Below, piece by piece: positions 7,745-17,042 of a stretch of DNA of 64,000 bases. The notes beneath the pieces are model-generated. The model was not told the DNA's origin. It searched no databases and was given only the letters and a program-made list of their open reading frames with translations. Made by a program: the position numbers and the translations under genes. This DNA is from DASRHY01 sp035650275 (GTDB lineage: Bacteria > Actinomycetota > Actinomycetes > Propionibacteriales > Kribbellaceae), in NCBI GenBank assembly GCA_035650275.1, contig DASRHY010000069.1, forward strand, positions 35,730 through 99,729. The letters are read 5' to 3'. Position 1 is the stretch's first letter, and every line of letters begins with the position of its first letter.

Positions 7745-9403
7745 GTGACCCCCGAAGAGCTCGCCAGCACGATCCTGCATGCCCTCACCGGTCTCGCCGA
7801 CGACGGGACCATCACCGTGGAGGGCGGCCTGCCGCGCGAGCTGACCGTGGAGCGTCCGAAGAACCCGGAGCACGGCGACTACGCCTCGAACGTGGCGATG
7901 CAGCTCGGCAAGCGTGCCGGGATGCCGCCGCGGCAGTTCGCCGAGCTGGTCGCGGCCGAGCTGACCACGCAGCCGGGGATCAAGTCGGTCGAGATCGCCG
8001 GACCCGGGTTCATCAACATCCGGGTCGACGCCGACGCGCAGGGCCAGATCGCGGCGGCGGTCGTCGAGGCCGGCGCTGCGTACGGGCGGACCGACACGCT
8101 GCACGGGCAGCGGATCAACCTGGAGTTCATCTCGGCCAACCCGACGGGCCCGCTGCATCTCGGCCATACCCGGTGGGCGGCGGTCGGCGACGCACTCGCC
8201 CGGGTGCTGGCGGCGGCCGGTGCGGAGGTGTCCCGCGAGTTCTACATCAACGACCGCGGTGCCCAGATGGACAAGTTCGGTGCCTCGCTGATGGCCGGCG
8301 CACACGGGAAGCCGGTCCCGGAGGACGGCTACCACGGCGAGTACATCACGGATCTGGCGAAGGAGATCGTCGCCGATCAGCCGAGCATCCTGGAGCTGCC
8401 GACCGAGGAGCAGCTGGTCGCGTTCCGCGAGGCCGGGTACGCCCACCAGCTGGCCGAGCAGAAGGCCCAGCTCGAGCATTTCCGGACCAGCTTCGACGTC
8501 TGGTACTCCGAGCGCAGCCTGCACGCGCACGACGGCGTCGGCCACGCGATCGAGAAGCTGCGCGGCCAGGGACACCTGTACGACGCCGACGGCGCGCTCT
8601 GGATGCGGACCACGGACTTCACCGATGACAAGGACCGGGTGCTGATCCGGTCCAACGGCGAGCCGACGTACTTCGCCAGCGACGCGGCCTACTACGTGGA
8701 CAAGCGCGAGCGCGGCTTCGAGGTCTGCATCTACCTGCTCGGCGCCGATCACCACGGGTACGTGAACCGGCTGAAGGCGATCAGTGCCTGCGCCGGCGAC
8801 GACCCGGAGCACAACATCGAGATCCTGATCGGCCAGCTGGTCAAGATCCTCAAGGGCGGCGAGGAGATGCGGCTGTCGAAGCGGGCCGGCACCATCGTCA
8901 CGCTCGCCGAGCTGGTCGACGAGGGCGGCGTGGACCCGCTGCGGTACACCCTGTGCCGGTACCCGGCGGACTCGCCGCTGACCCTCGACATCGATGTGAT
9001 CACCCGCCAGGTCAGCGAGAACCCGGTCTTCTACGTGCAGTACGCGCACGCCCGGCTGGCCTCGATCCTGCGCAACGCGGCCGACCTGAAGGTCAGCATG
9101 GACGGGTTCGAGCCGGGCCTGCTGGAGCACGAGCGCGAGGGCGATCTGCTCAGGGCGCTGGCCGAGTTCCCGCGCGTGGTGGCGACCGCGGCCGAGCTGC
9201 GCGAACCGCACCGGATCGCGCGCTACCTGGAGGAGAGCGCGTCGAAGTTCCACAGGTTCTACGACACCTGCCGGGTGCTGCCGCGCGGTGACGAGCAGGC
9301 AGAGCCGGTGCACACGGCACGGCTCACGCTGGTCGCCGCGACGAAGACCGTGATCGCGAACGGGCTGGACCTGCTCGGCGTCTCGGCACCGGAGCGGATG
9401 TGA
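7745..9403 (+). CDS. argS: Arginyl-tRNA synthetase
   Basis: Class I synthetase of 552 residues that charges tRNA-Arg. The order is the ArgS additive domain 1 at the N-terminus (~1-90), the HIGH-like signature in NPTGPLHLGHTR (~124-135), the catalytic core with YINDRGAQMDKFG, a KMSKS-equivalent MRLSKRAGTIV, and the anticodon-binding DALR domain (NPVFYVQYAHARLASILRNA to the end). The GTG at 7745 gives the usual N-terminus. It is the first gene of a five-gene run (argS-lysA-hom-thrC-thrB) with 4-bp overlaps throughout, an order long known in actinobacteria such as Corynebacterium (argS-lysA). Confidence 0.97.
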   Translation: MTPEELASTILHALTGLADDGTITVEGGLPRELTVERPKNPEHGDYASNVAMQLGKRAGMPPRQFAELVAAELTTQPGIKSVEIAGPGFINIRVDADAQGQIAAAVVEAGAAYGRTDTLHGQRINLEFISANPTGPLHLGHTRWAAVGDALARVLAAAGAEVSREFYINDRGAQMDKFGASLMAGAHGKPVPEDGYHGEYITDLAKEIVADQPSILELPTEEQLVAFREAGYAHQLAEQKAQLEHFRTSFDVWYSERSLHAHDGVGHAIEKLRGQGHLYDADGALWMRTTDFTDDKDRVLIRSNGEPTYFASDAAYYVDKRERGFEVCIYLLGADHHGYVNRLKAISACAGDDPEHNIEILIGQLVKILKGGEEMRLSKRAGTIVTLAELVDEGGVDPLRYTLCRYPADSPLTLDIDVITRQVSENPVFYVQYAHARLASILRNAADLKVSMDGFEPGLLEHEREGDLLRALAEFPRVVATAAELREPHRIARYLEESASKFHRFYDTCRVLPRGDEQAEPVHTARLTLVAATKTVIANGLDLLGVSAPERM

Positions 9404-10803
9404 GGGCGCACGAGGCCGGGGCACTTCACGCGGACATCGGCCACCGCGGTCCGCCCTGGCTGCGTGCTCCGCAGGACCCCAACGAGCTGGTCCGACCGCT
9501 GTGGTCGTCCACCGCGACGAAGAACGCCGCCGGCGCGCTGGAGGTCGGCGGCGTCGACGTGCGCGACCTGGTCGCGGAGTACGGCAGCCCGGCGTACGTG
9601 CTGGACGAGCAGGACTTCCGCACCCGGGCCCGGGCCTTCCGCGAAGGCTTCGAGGACTTCGACGTGTACTACGCCGGCAAGGCGTTCATGTGCGGCACCG
9701 TGGTCCGCTGGGTGATGGAGGAGGGCCTGAACCTCGACGTCTGCTCCGGCGGTGAGCTCGCGGTCGCGCTGCGCGCCGGCGCGGACCCGGCCCGGATCGG
9801 GTTCCACGGCAACAACAAGTCGGAGTCCGAGCTGGCCCGGGCGCTGGATGCGGGACTCGGCCGGATCATCGTCGACTCGTTCCACGAGATCGAGCGGCTG
9901 TCCCGGCTGGCCGCCGAGCGGGACGTTGTCGCGCCGGTGATGGTGCGGGTGACCGCTGGCGTCGAGGCCCACACGCACGAGTACATCGCGACCGCGCACG
10001 AGGACCAGAAGTTCGGCTTCTCGATCACCTCCGGCGACGCGTTCAAGGCCGTTGCCCAGATCAACGACTCCGACTCCCTCGCGCTGCTCGGGCTGCACAG
10101 CCACATCGGCTCGCAGATCTTCGACTCGTCCGGGTTCGAGGTCGCCGCGCGGCGGGTGATCGCCTTGCATGCCAGGGTGTCCGACGAGCTCGGCGTGGAC
10201 ATGCCCGAGCTCGACCTGGGCGGCGGGTTCGGCATCGCGTACACCACCCAGGACGACCCGTCCGACCCGCATCAGCTCGCTACCGAGCTCGGCAAGATCG
10301 TCGAGCACGAGTGCAAGGCGCTCGACCTGGAGGTGCCGCGGCTGTCGGTCGAGCCGGGGCGCGCGATCGTCGGACCCGCGGTCTGCACGGTGTACGCCGT
10401 CGGCACGGTCAAGGAGGTCGAGCTGGACGCCGGGGCGTCGCGGACCTACGTCTCGGTGGACGGCGGGATGAGCGACAACATCAGGACCGCACTGTACGAC
10501 GCGGACTACTCGTGCACGCTGGCGAACCGCCGGTCCGACGCGGGGCCGATGCTGGCCCGGGTGGTCGGCAAGCACTGCGAGGCCGGCGACATCGTGGTGA
10601 AGGACGAGTTCCTGCCCTCCGACGTGGCACCCGGCGACCTCGTCGCGGTACCCGGCACCGGCGCGTACTGCCGGTCGATGGCGAGCAACTACAACCACGT
10701 CCCGCGGCCGCCGGTGGTCGCCGTACGGGACGGCAGCAGCAGGGTCGTCGTACGGCGGGAGACCGAGGAAGACCTGCTCGCGCTGGACACGGGGGTGCAG
10801 TGA
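9400..10803 (+). CDS. lysA: Diaminopimelate decarboxylase
   Basis: 467 residues, a PLP enzyme making L-lysine from meso-diaminopimelate. The PLP lysine lies in VYYAGKAF, followed by CSGGELAVALRAG, HSHIGSQI, the phosphate-binding GGGFGIAY and the active-site Cys region in the C-terminal barrel (GKHCEAGD, then PGDLVAVPGTGAYCRSMASN). The N-terminus (~45 residues with LWSSTATKNAAGALEVGGVD) is the typical actinobacterial extension. It begins at GTG 9400 inside the argS stop (GTGA), so translation is coupled. In this lineage DAP is also a cell-wall precursor, so this enzyme partitions DAP between protein and peptidoglycan. Confidence 0.97.
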   Translation: MRAHEAGALHADIGHRGPPWLRAPQDPNELVRPLWSSTATKNAAGALEVGGVDVRDLVAEYGSPAYVLDEQDFRTRARAFREGFEDFDVYYAGKAFMCGTVVRWVMEEGLNLDVCSGGELAVALRAGADPARIGFHGNNKSESELARALDAGLGRIIVDSFHEIERLSRLAAERDVVAPVMVRVTAGVEAHTHEYIATAHEDQKFGFSITSGDAFKAVAQINDSDSLALLGLHSHIGSQIFDSSGFEVAARRVIALHARVSDELGVDMPELDLGGGFGIAYTTQDDPSDPHQLATELGKIVEHECKALDLEVPRLSVEPGRAIVGPAVCTVYAVGTVKEVELDAGASRTYVSVDGGMSDNIRTALYDADYSCTLANRRSDAGPMLARVVGKHCEAGDIVVKDEFLPSDVAPGDLVAVPGTGAYCRSMASNYNHVPRPPVVAVRDGSSRVVVRRETEEDLLALDTGVQ

Positions 10804-12092
10804 TGGAGGATCCTCTCAAGGTGGCGCTGCTCGGTTGCGGCGTGGTCGGCACCGAGGTGGTGCGGATCCTGACCGAGCAGCGTGACGACCTGGCCGCCCG
10901 GGTAGGCGCGCCGCTGGAGCTCGCCGGGATCGCGGTACGACGCGCCGGCCGGGCCCGCGACATCGCCGTCGACCCCGCGCTGGTGACCACCGACGCGCAC
11001 GCACTGGTGTCCCGCGACGACATCGACCTGGTGGTCGAGGTGATCGGCGGGATCGAGCCCGCCCGGTCGCTGATCCTGGCGGCGCTGGAGTCGGGCGCCT
11101 CGGTGGTGACCGCGAACAAGGCGCTTCTCGCCGAGGATGGCGCGACCCTGTTCGCCGCCGCGGACAAGCACCAGCGGGACCTGTACTTCGAGGCCTCCGT
11201 GGCGGGCGCGATCCCGATCCTGCGGCCGCTGCGGGAGTCGCTGGCCGGCGACGACGTGACCAAGGTGCTGGGCATCGTCAACGGCACCACGAACTTCATC
11301 CTGGACAAGATGGACTCCACCGGCGCCGGGTTCGACGAGGCGCTCGAGGAGGCGCAGTCGCTCGGGTACGCCGAGGCCGACCCGACCGCCGACGTCGAGG
11401 GTTTCGACGCCGCAGCGAAGGCGGCGATCCTGGCCAGCCTCGCGTTCCACACCAGGGTGACCGCTGCCGACGTGCACCGCGAGGGCATCACCGAGGTGAC
11501 CGCCACCGACATCGCGTCCGCCCGCGAGATGGGCTGCGTGGTCAAGTCACTGGCGATCTGCGAGCTGGACGAGAAGTCCGACGCGGTCAGCGCCCGGGTG
11601 TATCCGGCGATGATCCCGGCGAGTCACCCGCTGGCCAGCGTGCGGGAGGCGTACAACGCCGTGTTCGTGGAGACCAAGGCGGCCGGCAGGCTGATGTTCT
11701 ACGGTGCCGGTGCCGGCGGCGCGCCGACCGCCAGCGCCGTGCTCGGCGACCTGGTCTCCGCGGCCCGGAACCGGCTCAAGGGTGTGCCGGGCGTGGGCGA
11801 GTCGTCGTACACGCAGCGTGCGGTGCGGCCGATGGGCGAGACGCTGACCCGGTACCACGTGTCGCTGGACGTCGCCGACAAGGCCGGCGTGCTGGCGGCG
11901 GTGGCGCATGCGTTCGCCGAGCACGACATCTCGATCGAGACCGTCCGTCAGGAGGGCAGGGGCAGCGACGCCCAGCTCGTGGTGGTGACCCACACCGCCA
12001 CCGACGCGGCCTTGTCCGCCACCGTTGAGGCACTGCGGGGCATGGACATCGTGCGCGAGGTGAGCAGTGTGATGCGCGTCGAAGGAGAATGA
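10803..12092 (+). CDS. hom: Homoserine dehydrogenase
   Basis: 429 residues. It reduces aspartate semialdehyde to homoserine. The NAD(P) Rossmann motif LGCGVVGTEVV is near the N-terminus; the catalytic region holds VTANKALLAEDG, GIVNGTTNFILDKM and LGYAEADPTADVEGFDAAAK. A C-terminal ACT domain (~residues 350-429; VADKAGVLAAVAHAFAEHDI) should give feedback control by threonine. The start is ATG 10803, overlapping the lysA stop as ATGA; a longer reading from 10311 lies in another frame of lysA and is spurious. Confidence 0.96.
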   Translation: MEDPLKVALLGCGVVGTEVVRILTEQRDDLAARVGAPLELAGIAVRRAGRARDIAVDPALVTTDAHALVSRDDIDLVVEVIGGIEPARSLILAALESGASVVTANKALLAEDGATLFAAADKHQRDLYFEASVAGAIPILRPLRESLAGDDVTKVLGIVNGTTNFILDKMDSTGAGFDEALEEAQSLGYAEADPTADVEGFDAAAKAAILASLAFHTRVTAADVHREGITEVTATDIASAREMGCVVKSLAICELDEKSDAVSARVYPAMIPASHPLASVREAYNAVFVETKAAGRLMFYGAGAGGAPTASAVLGDLVSAARNRLKGVPGVGESSYTQRAVRPMGETLTRYHVSLDVADKAGVLAAVAHAFAEHDISIETVRQEGRGSDAQLVVVTHTATDAALSATVEALRGMDIVREVSSVMRVEGE

Positions 12093-13174
12093 TGGCGAAC
12101 CAGTGGCGGCGGCAGTGGCGCGGCGTGATCGAGGAGTACCGGGACCGGTTGCCGGTGTCCGCGGACACGCCGGTGGTGACGCTCGGCGAGGGCGGTACGC
12201 CGCTGGTGGCGGCGCAGTGGCTCAGCGAGCAGACCGGCTGCGAGGTGTGGCTGAAGGTCGAGGGGAACAACCCGACCGGCTCGTTCAAGGACCGCGGCAT
12301 GACGGTGGCGATCTCGCTCGCCGCGCAGGCCGGTGACAAAGCGGTCGCGTGCGCGTCGACCGGCAACACCTCCGCGTCGGCCGCGGCGTACGCCGTACGC
12401 GCCGGGCTGCTTCCGATCGTGCTGGTGCCGGCCGGGCGGATCGCCAAGGGCAAGCTGGCCCAGGCCATCGTTCACGGCGCCAAGCTGGTGTCGGTCGAGG
12501 GTGGTTTCGACGACTGCCTGCGGATCGTCCGCGAGCTCGGCAAGAACTACCCGGTGGCGCTGGTGAACTCGATCAACCCGGTCCGGCTGGAGGGTCAGAA
12601 GACCGCGGCGTTCGAGATCTGCGACGCGCTCGGGGACGCGCCCGACCTGCACGTCCTGCCGGTCGGCAACGCGGGCAACATCAGCGCGTACTGGAAGGGG
12701 TTCGTCGAGTACGCGAAGGACGGTGTCGCGACCCGGACCCCGCGGCTGTGGGGGTTCCAGGCCGAGGGCGCGGCGCCGATCGTGCGTGGTGCGGTAGTGG
12801 AGAGGCCGGAGACGGTGGCGACCGCGATCCGGGTCGGCAACCCGGCGTCGTGGCAGCTCGCCCTGGATGCGCGGGACTCCTCCGGCGGCCTGATCGAGTC
12901 GGTCACGGACGAGCAGATCCTGGCCGCGCAGCACGAGCTGGCCGTCCGCGAGGGCGTGTTCGTCGAGCCCGCCTCCGCGGCCGGGGTCGCCGGGCTGCTG
13001 GCCGGCAAGGCCGCGGGCCGGCTGGCCGGCGGGCTCACCGTCACCGTGACGGTGACCGGGCACGGGCTGAAGGACACCGATACCGCGCTGGCGTCCGTCG
13101 CGCCCGACGGGGTACACGCCGAGACCACCCCGGCGGACACCGACGCGGTCGCTCGGGTGTGCGGGCTGGCATGA
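12089..13174 (+). CDS. thrC: Threonine synthase
   Basis: 361 residues of the fold-type II PLP family; converts O-phosphohomoserine to threonine. The PLP lysine is in NPTGSFKDRGM (~residue 66), with the serine/threonine-binding CASTGNTSASAAAYA and the phosphate-binding loop PVGNAGNISAYW. This is the short actinobacterial form without the long N-terminal extension of plant and E. coli enzymes. The ATG at 12089 overlaps the hom stop (ATGA); a second ATG follows at 12092 and could also serve. Confidence 0.97.
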   Translation: MMANQWRRQWRGVIEEYRDRLPVSADTPVVTLGEGGTPLVAAQWLSEQTGCEVWLKVEGNNPTGSFKDRGMTVAISLAAQAGDKAVACASTGNTSASAAAYAVRAGLLPIVLVPAGRIAKGKLAQAIVHGAKLVSVEGGFDDCLRIVRELGKNYPVALVNSINPVRLEGQKTAAFEICDALGDAPDLHVLPVGNAGNISAYWKGFVEYAKDGVATRTPRLWGFQAEGAAPIVRGAVVERPETVATAIRVGNPASWQLALDARDSSGGLIESVTDEQILAAQHELAVREGVFVEPASAAGVAGLLAGKAAGRLAGGLTVTVTVTGHGLKDTDTALASVAPDGVHAETTPADTDAVARVCGLA

Positions 13175-14049
13175 GCGTGGTCGTCCGGGTCCGGGTGCCC
13201 GCGACCAGTGCCAACCTCGGGCCGGGGTTCGACGCCTTCGGGCTGGCGCTCGGCCTGTACGACGAGCTCGAGGTCCGAGCGGTCGATCAAGGGCTCACCG
13301 TTCGGGTCGAGGGCGAGGGTGCCACGGAGGTGCCGCGGGACTCCTCGCACCTCGTCGTACGGTCGCTGCACACGGCGCTGGACATGCTCGACCGGCCCGT
13401 GGACGGGCTCGAGCTGCGCTGCGTGAACCGGATCCCGCACGGCCGCGGGCTCGGATCGTCCGCGGCCGCGATCGTCGGCGGTGTGCTCGCCGCGTTCGGA
13501 CTGACCGGTACGCCGGTCGACCACGAACGGGTGCTGCGGCTCGCGGCCCGGATCGAGGGACACCCGGACAACGTAGCGGCCTGCGTGTACGGCGGGTTCA
13601 CGATCGCGTGGAACGACGCCGACGGCGGCCGGGCGGTCCGGTTGGAGCCGGACCCGGCGATCTCGGCGGTGGCCTACGTCCCGCCGGACACGCTGTCGAC
13701 CGAGCAGGCCCGCGGGCTGCTGCCGGACACCGTGGCGCACGCGGACGCCGCGGCGAACGCCGGCCGTGCGGCACTGCTCGCGACCGCGGTCACGTCACGG
13801 CCGGATCTGCTGCTGCTCGCGACCGAGGACCGGCTGCACCAGCAGTACCGGGCACCCGCGATGCCGGACAGTGCCGCACTGGTCGGCGAGCTGCGCGCCG
13901 CCGGTGTACCGGCGGTGGTCAGCGGGGCCGGGCCGACCGTGCTCGCCCTGCTCGGCGCGGGTGGTGGCACGGAGGACGCTCCGCAGGGGTGGACCAGGCT
14001 CGCACTGGCCATAGACCCAGTAGGTGCACAGGTCTGGTCGGTGCCGTAA
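13171..14049 (+). CDS. thrB: Homoserine kinase
   Basis: 292 residues, GHMP kinase family; phosphorylates homoserine for ThrC. The N-terminal RVPATSANLGPGFDAFGLAL and the ATP loop PHGRGLGSSAAAIVGG (~residue 90) are intact, as are EGHPDNVAACVYGG and the C-terminal VSGAGPTVLAL. It starts at ATG 13171 overlapping the thrC stop and is last in the argS-lysA-hom-thrC-thrB run. A long open frame that reads through thrC in another phase before joining this gene is an artefact of high GC. Confidence 0.96.
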   Translation: MSVVVRVRVPATSANLGPGFDAFGLALGLYDELEVRAVDQGLTVRVEGEGATEVPRDSSHLVVRSLHTALDMLDRPVDGLELRCVNRIPHGRGLGSSAAAIVGGVLAAFGLTGTPVDHERVLRLAARIEGHPDNVAACVYGGFTIAWNDADGGRAVRLEPDPAISAVAYVPPDTLSTEQARGLLPDTVAHADAAANAGRAALLATAVTSRPDLLLLATEDRLHQQYRAPAMPDSAALVGELRAAGVPAVVSGAGPTVLALLGAGGGTEDAPQGWTRLALAIDPVGAQVWSVP

Positions 14050-14123
14050 CCGGCCTGTGGGAATGTTCCGGACGACACACGTGTTCTTGGTACCCGAGTC
14101 GTGCCCTGACCCTCCGTTGGTGC

Positions 14124-14367
14124 TAGTCTCGACTCACCCAATCCCCTCCAGGTGATTGGGAAACTCTCGCCACCACCCGGGCCGCCTTGCCCCGGCCACT
14201 TCGGTGGCGTACTCCTGTGGATTCCCGACGCAACCCGCGGCGGGAGCTCGCGGAGGCCCAGGTTCAGCGAGAGCTTGTGTGCCCACGTACCCGTCTTGTT
14301 GGTCGTGGGCGATGCCTAAGGGCGACGTGCTCCATGCAGTCGTCCATCCGTGTGGGAAGGACCTCAC
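14124..14367 (+). promoter_or_regulatory. rho leader: possible -10 and 5' hairpin
   Basis: The 318 bases between thrB and rho carry no gene. A TANNNT-type -10 candidate, TAGTCT, lies at about 14124-14129, without a convincing -35 box. About eight bases after it is a perfect 7-bp inverted repeat CCCAATC (14137-14143) / GATTGGG (14154-14160). A transcript starting there would begin almost directly with this hairpin and have a ~230-base leader before the GTG of rho, the right size for autoregulation by Rho as known in E. coli. Promoter placement is inference. Confidence 0.4.
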
Positions 14368-16389
14368 GTGACAGAAACAGTCGAAACCTCCACCGGTGCC
14401 GCCGGCGATCAGCCGGCCCCGGCGAATGACGCGGCGCCTACCCGGCGCCGGCGTAGCGGAGGCGGCCTCGAAGGCATGCTGCTCCCCCAGCTCAAGCAGC
14501 TCGCCGGGACGCTCGGCATCAAGGGCGCCGGCGCACTGCGCAAGGGCCAGCTGATCGAGGCCATCAAGGCCGCCCAGGGCAGTGGCCCGGGTGGCTCCGG
14601 GGGAGGGAACCAGGGCTCGGGCGGCCGCAACGCCGGCAACCGAGCGACCCAGCCGACGCTGGACGAGGCCGGTGACGAGCCGGCCGCGCGCCGGGCCGAG
14701 GCCCGCCGTAGCGACGGCAACTTGGGGGACAGCGCTGCCGGCCGGGAGACCGCGGGAACCGCGCGTCAGTCGGGTGACACCGACGACCGCCACGACAACC
14801 GCGATGCCACCCGGGCCGATGACAAGACCGACCGGGCCGAGGACAGGGCCGGCGACCGCGGCGGCGACAAGCGCCGCGAGGAGAAGCACGACGGCGACCG
14901 TGCCGCCGACCGTGCCGCTGACAAGGGCGGCGACGAGAGCGACCGCGAGTCCGGCCGGAACCGGGACCAGAACCGCGACCAGAGCAGGGACCAGAACCGG
15001 GACAACCGACAGGAAAACCGCGACGGCAACCGTGGTGACAACCGGGACCGTCAGGACAACCGGCAGGACAACCGGGACCGTCAGGACAACCGGGGCGACG
15101 AGGGCGGCGAGGGCCGCCGGCGGCGTCGCCGGGGCCGCGACCGCGGCCGGGACCGCGACAGCCGCGGTGGCCGCACCAGCGGTGGCGGTAGCCGCGACCG
15201 GTACGACGTCGAGCCGGTGATCACCGAGGACGACGTGCTGGTGCCGGCCGCCGGCATCCTCGACGTGCTCGACAACTACGCGTTCGTGCGGACCGGCGGC
15301 TACCTGCCCGGCCCGAACGATGTGTACGTCTCGCTCGCGATGGTGAAGCGGTACGGGCTGCGCAAGGGTGACGCGATCACCGGTGCGGTCCGGCAGCCGC
15401 GCGAGGGCGAGCGCAAGGAGAAGTTCAACCCGCTGGTCCGGATCGACACCGTGAACGGCTCGGACCCGGAGGCGGCCAAGCACCGCCCCGAGTTCGGCAA
15501 GCTGGTGCCGCTGTACGCGACCGAGCGGCTGCGGCTGGAGACCGAGCCGCAGGTCCTGACCACCAGGATCATCGACATCGTCGCCCCGATCGGTAAGGGT
15601 GCGCGTGGTCTGATCGTGTCCCCGGCCAAGGCCGGTAAGACGATGGTGCTGCAGGCGATCGCGAACGCGATCACCACCAACAACCCCGAGGTCCACCTGA
15701 TGGTGGTGCTGGTGGACGAGCGGCCCGAAGAGGTCACCGACATGCAGCGCACGGTCAAGGGTGAGGTCATCGCCTCGACCTTCGACCGGCCGGCCGACGA
15801 CCACACCACGGTCGCGGAGCTGGCGATCGAGCGGGCGAAGCGGCTGGTCGAGCTCGGTCACGACGTGGTCGTGATGCTGGACTCGATCACCCGGCTCGGC
15901 CGGGCCTACAACCTCGCGGCGCCGGCGTCCGGCCGGATCCTGTCCGGTGGTGTCGACTCGTCCGCGCTGTACCCGCCGAAGCGGTTCTTCGGTGCGGCCC
16001 GCAACATCGAGGACGGCGGCTCGCTGACCATCCTCGCGACCGCGCTGATCGAGACCGGCTCGAAGATGGACGAGGTGATCTTCGAGGAGTTCAAGGGCAC
16101 CGGCAACATGGAGCTGCGGCTGCGGCGCGAGTACGCCGACAAGCGCATCTTCCCGGCCATCGACGTGGACCCCTCCGGCACCCGCCGTGAGGAGCTGTTG
16201 ATGAGCAAGGACGAGCTCCAGGTGACCTGGAAGCTGCGCCGGGTGCTGTCCGCCCTCGACGGTCAGGCCGCCCTCGAGCTGCTGATCAACAAGCTCAAGG
16301 AGACCGGCTCCAACATGGAGTTCCTGCTCCAGGTCAACAAGACCACTCCCACCATGGGTGGCTCCCGTCGTACCAACGACGGCGACTAA
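14368..16389 (+). CDS. rho: Transcription termination factor Rho
   Basis: 673 residues, against about 420 in E. coli. The N-terminal helical Rho domain (GMLLPQLKQLAGTLGIKGAG) is followed by a ~230-residue Arg/Asp/Asn/Gly-rich disordered insert. The RNA-binding CSD domain follows (AAGILDVLDNYAFVRTGGYL), then the hexameric ATPase: Walker A SPAKAGKTMVLQ, Walker B VVMLDSITRLGRAYN, Q-loop SGGVDSSALYPPKRF. The GTG at 14368 is used because GAAGGA lies just before it. Such inserts are known in actinobacterial Rho and widen RNA target choice in high-GC genomes. Its stop codon overlaps that of the convergent response regulator, leaving no room for a separate terminator. Confidence 0.97.
   Translation: MTETVETSTGAAGDQPAPANDAAPTRRRRSGGGLEGMLLPQLKQLAGTLGIKGAGALRKGQLIEAIKAAQGSGPGGSGGGNQGSGGRNAGNRATQPTLDEAGDEPAARRAEARRSDGNLGDSAAGRETAGTARQSGDTDDRHDNRDATRADDKTDRAEDRAGDRGGDKRREEKHDGDRAADRAADKGGDESDRESGRNRDQNRDQSRDQNRDNRQENRDGNRGDNRDRQDNRQDNRDRQDNRGDEGGEGRRRRRRGRDRGRDRDSRGGRTSGGGSRDRYDVEPVITEDDVLVPAAGILDVLDNYAFVRTGGYLPGPNDVYVSLAMVKRYGLRKGDAITGAVRQPREGERKEKFNPLVRIDTVNGSDPEAAKHRPEFGKLVPLYATERLRLETEPQVLTTRIIDIVAPIGKGARGLIVSPAKAGKTMVLQAIANAITTNNPEVHLMVVLVDERPEEVTDMQRTVKGEVIASTFDRPADDHTTVAELAIERAKRLVELGHDVVVMLDSITRLGRAYNLAAPASGRILSGGVDSSALYPPKRFFGAARNIEDGGSLTILATALIETGSKMDEVIFEEFKGTGNMELRLRREYADKRIFPAIDVDPSGTRREELLMSKDELQVTWKLRRVLSALDGQAALELLINKLKETGSNMEFLLQVNKTTPTMGGSRRTNDGD
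14950..15110 (+). repeat. Coding repeats in the Rho insert (Arg-Asp-Asn/Gln units)
   Basis: Short imperfect direct repeats of the type AACCGGGACCAG and AACCGGGACCGTCAGGAC encode runs of N-R-D-Q and D-N-R-Q-D units, ending in a basic GRRRRRRGRDRGRDRD stretch. Repetition at DNA level suggests slippage-driven length change. This is coding sequence, not a CRISPR array: units are 9-27 bases and lack unique spacers. Confidence 0.8.
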
Positions 16390-17042
16390 CCCGTGATGGC
16401 CGAGTGCCGGCCGAGATAAGCAAGCACCGCGAGGACTCGCCGGTGGTCGTCTGGACCGCCGGCGAGTCCTAGTTTCGTCAGGATGCTGCTGACGTGGGTC
16501 TCGACGGTGCGCTCGGTCAGGTAGAGCCGCCGGGCGATTCCGGCGTTGGTCCGGCCCTCGGCCATCTGCGCGAGTACGTCGGTCTCGCGCGGGGTGAGCG
16601 ACGCCAGTGGGTCGTCGCGGCGGTTGCTGCCGACCAGCCGCGACACCACCTCCGCGTCCAGCGCCGAACCGCCCGCGGCGACCCGGCGCAGCGCGTCCAG
16701 GAAGTCGTCCACGTCCAGCACCCGGTCCTTGAGCAGGTAGCCGAACCCGCCGGTGCTGACCAGCTCGACCGAGTGCCTGGTCTCGACGTGCTGGGAGAGC
16801 AGCACGATGCCGAGGTCCGGGAAGTCGGCGCGCAGCGTTCGCGCCGCCCGGGCGCCGTCGTCGGTGTTGTCGGGCGGCATCCGTACGTCGATCACCGCGA
16901 CGTCCGGCCGGTGCCGTCGTACCGCGTCGACCAGTGACGGCGCGTCGACCGCGGTGGCCACGATGTCCTGGCCGGTGTCGGCGAGCAGCCGGGCCAGGCC
17001 TTCGCGGAACAGTGCCGAGTCCTCGCCGATCACGACCCGCAT
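16386..17042 (-). CDS. NarL/LuxR-family response regulator
   Basis: 218 residues. The receiver domain has acidic pocket E7-D8, phosphoacceptor Asp52 (VIDVRMPP), and the conserved Lys in GYLLKDRV. The C-terminal LuxR helix-turn-helix is LTPRETDVLAQMAEGRTNAG followed by TVETHVSSILTKLGL. It lies 13 bases inside the end of the upstream kinase gene, so the two are co-translated and form a pair. Its stop codon overlaps the rho stop by a few bases tail to tail. Targets are unknown; the divergent membrane protein at 19.15 kb is a candidate. Confidence 0.93.
   Translation of the reverse strand: MRVVIGEDSALFREGLARLLADTGQDIVATAVDAPSLVDAVRRHRPDVAVIDVRMPPDNTDDGARAARTLRADFPDLGIVLLSQHVETRHSVELVSTGGFGYLLKDRVLDVDDFLDALRRVAAGGSALDAEVVSRLVGSNRRDDPLASLTPRETDVLAQMAEGRTNAGIARRLYLTERTVETHVSSILTKLGLAGGPDDHRRVLAVLAYLGRHSAITG

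Noticed and set aside
7691..9424. 577-codon open frame antisense to argS
   Set aside because: High third-position GC removes stops from the opposite strand. argS is intact and motif-complete, while the antisense product is Arg/Asp/Val-rich text with no domain.
14950..15110. Repeats in rho considered as a CRISPR array
   Set aside because: Units are short, of uneven length, in frame with Rho, and have no unique spacers.
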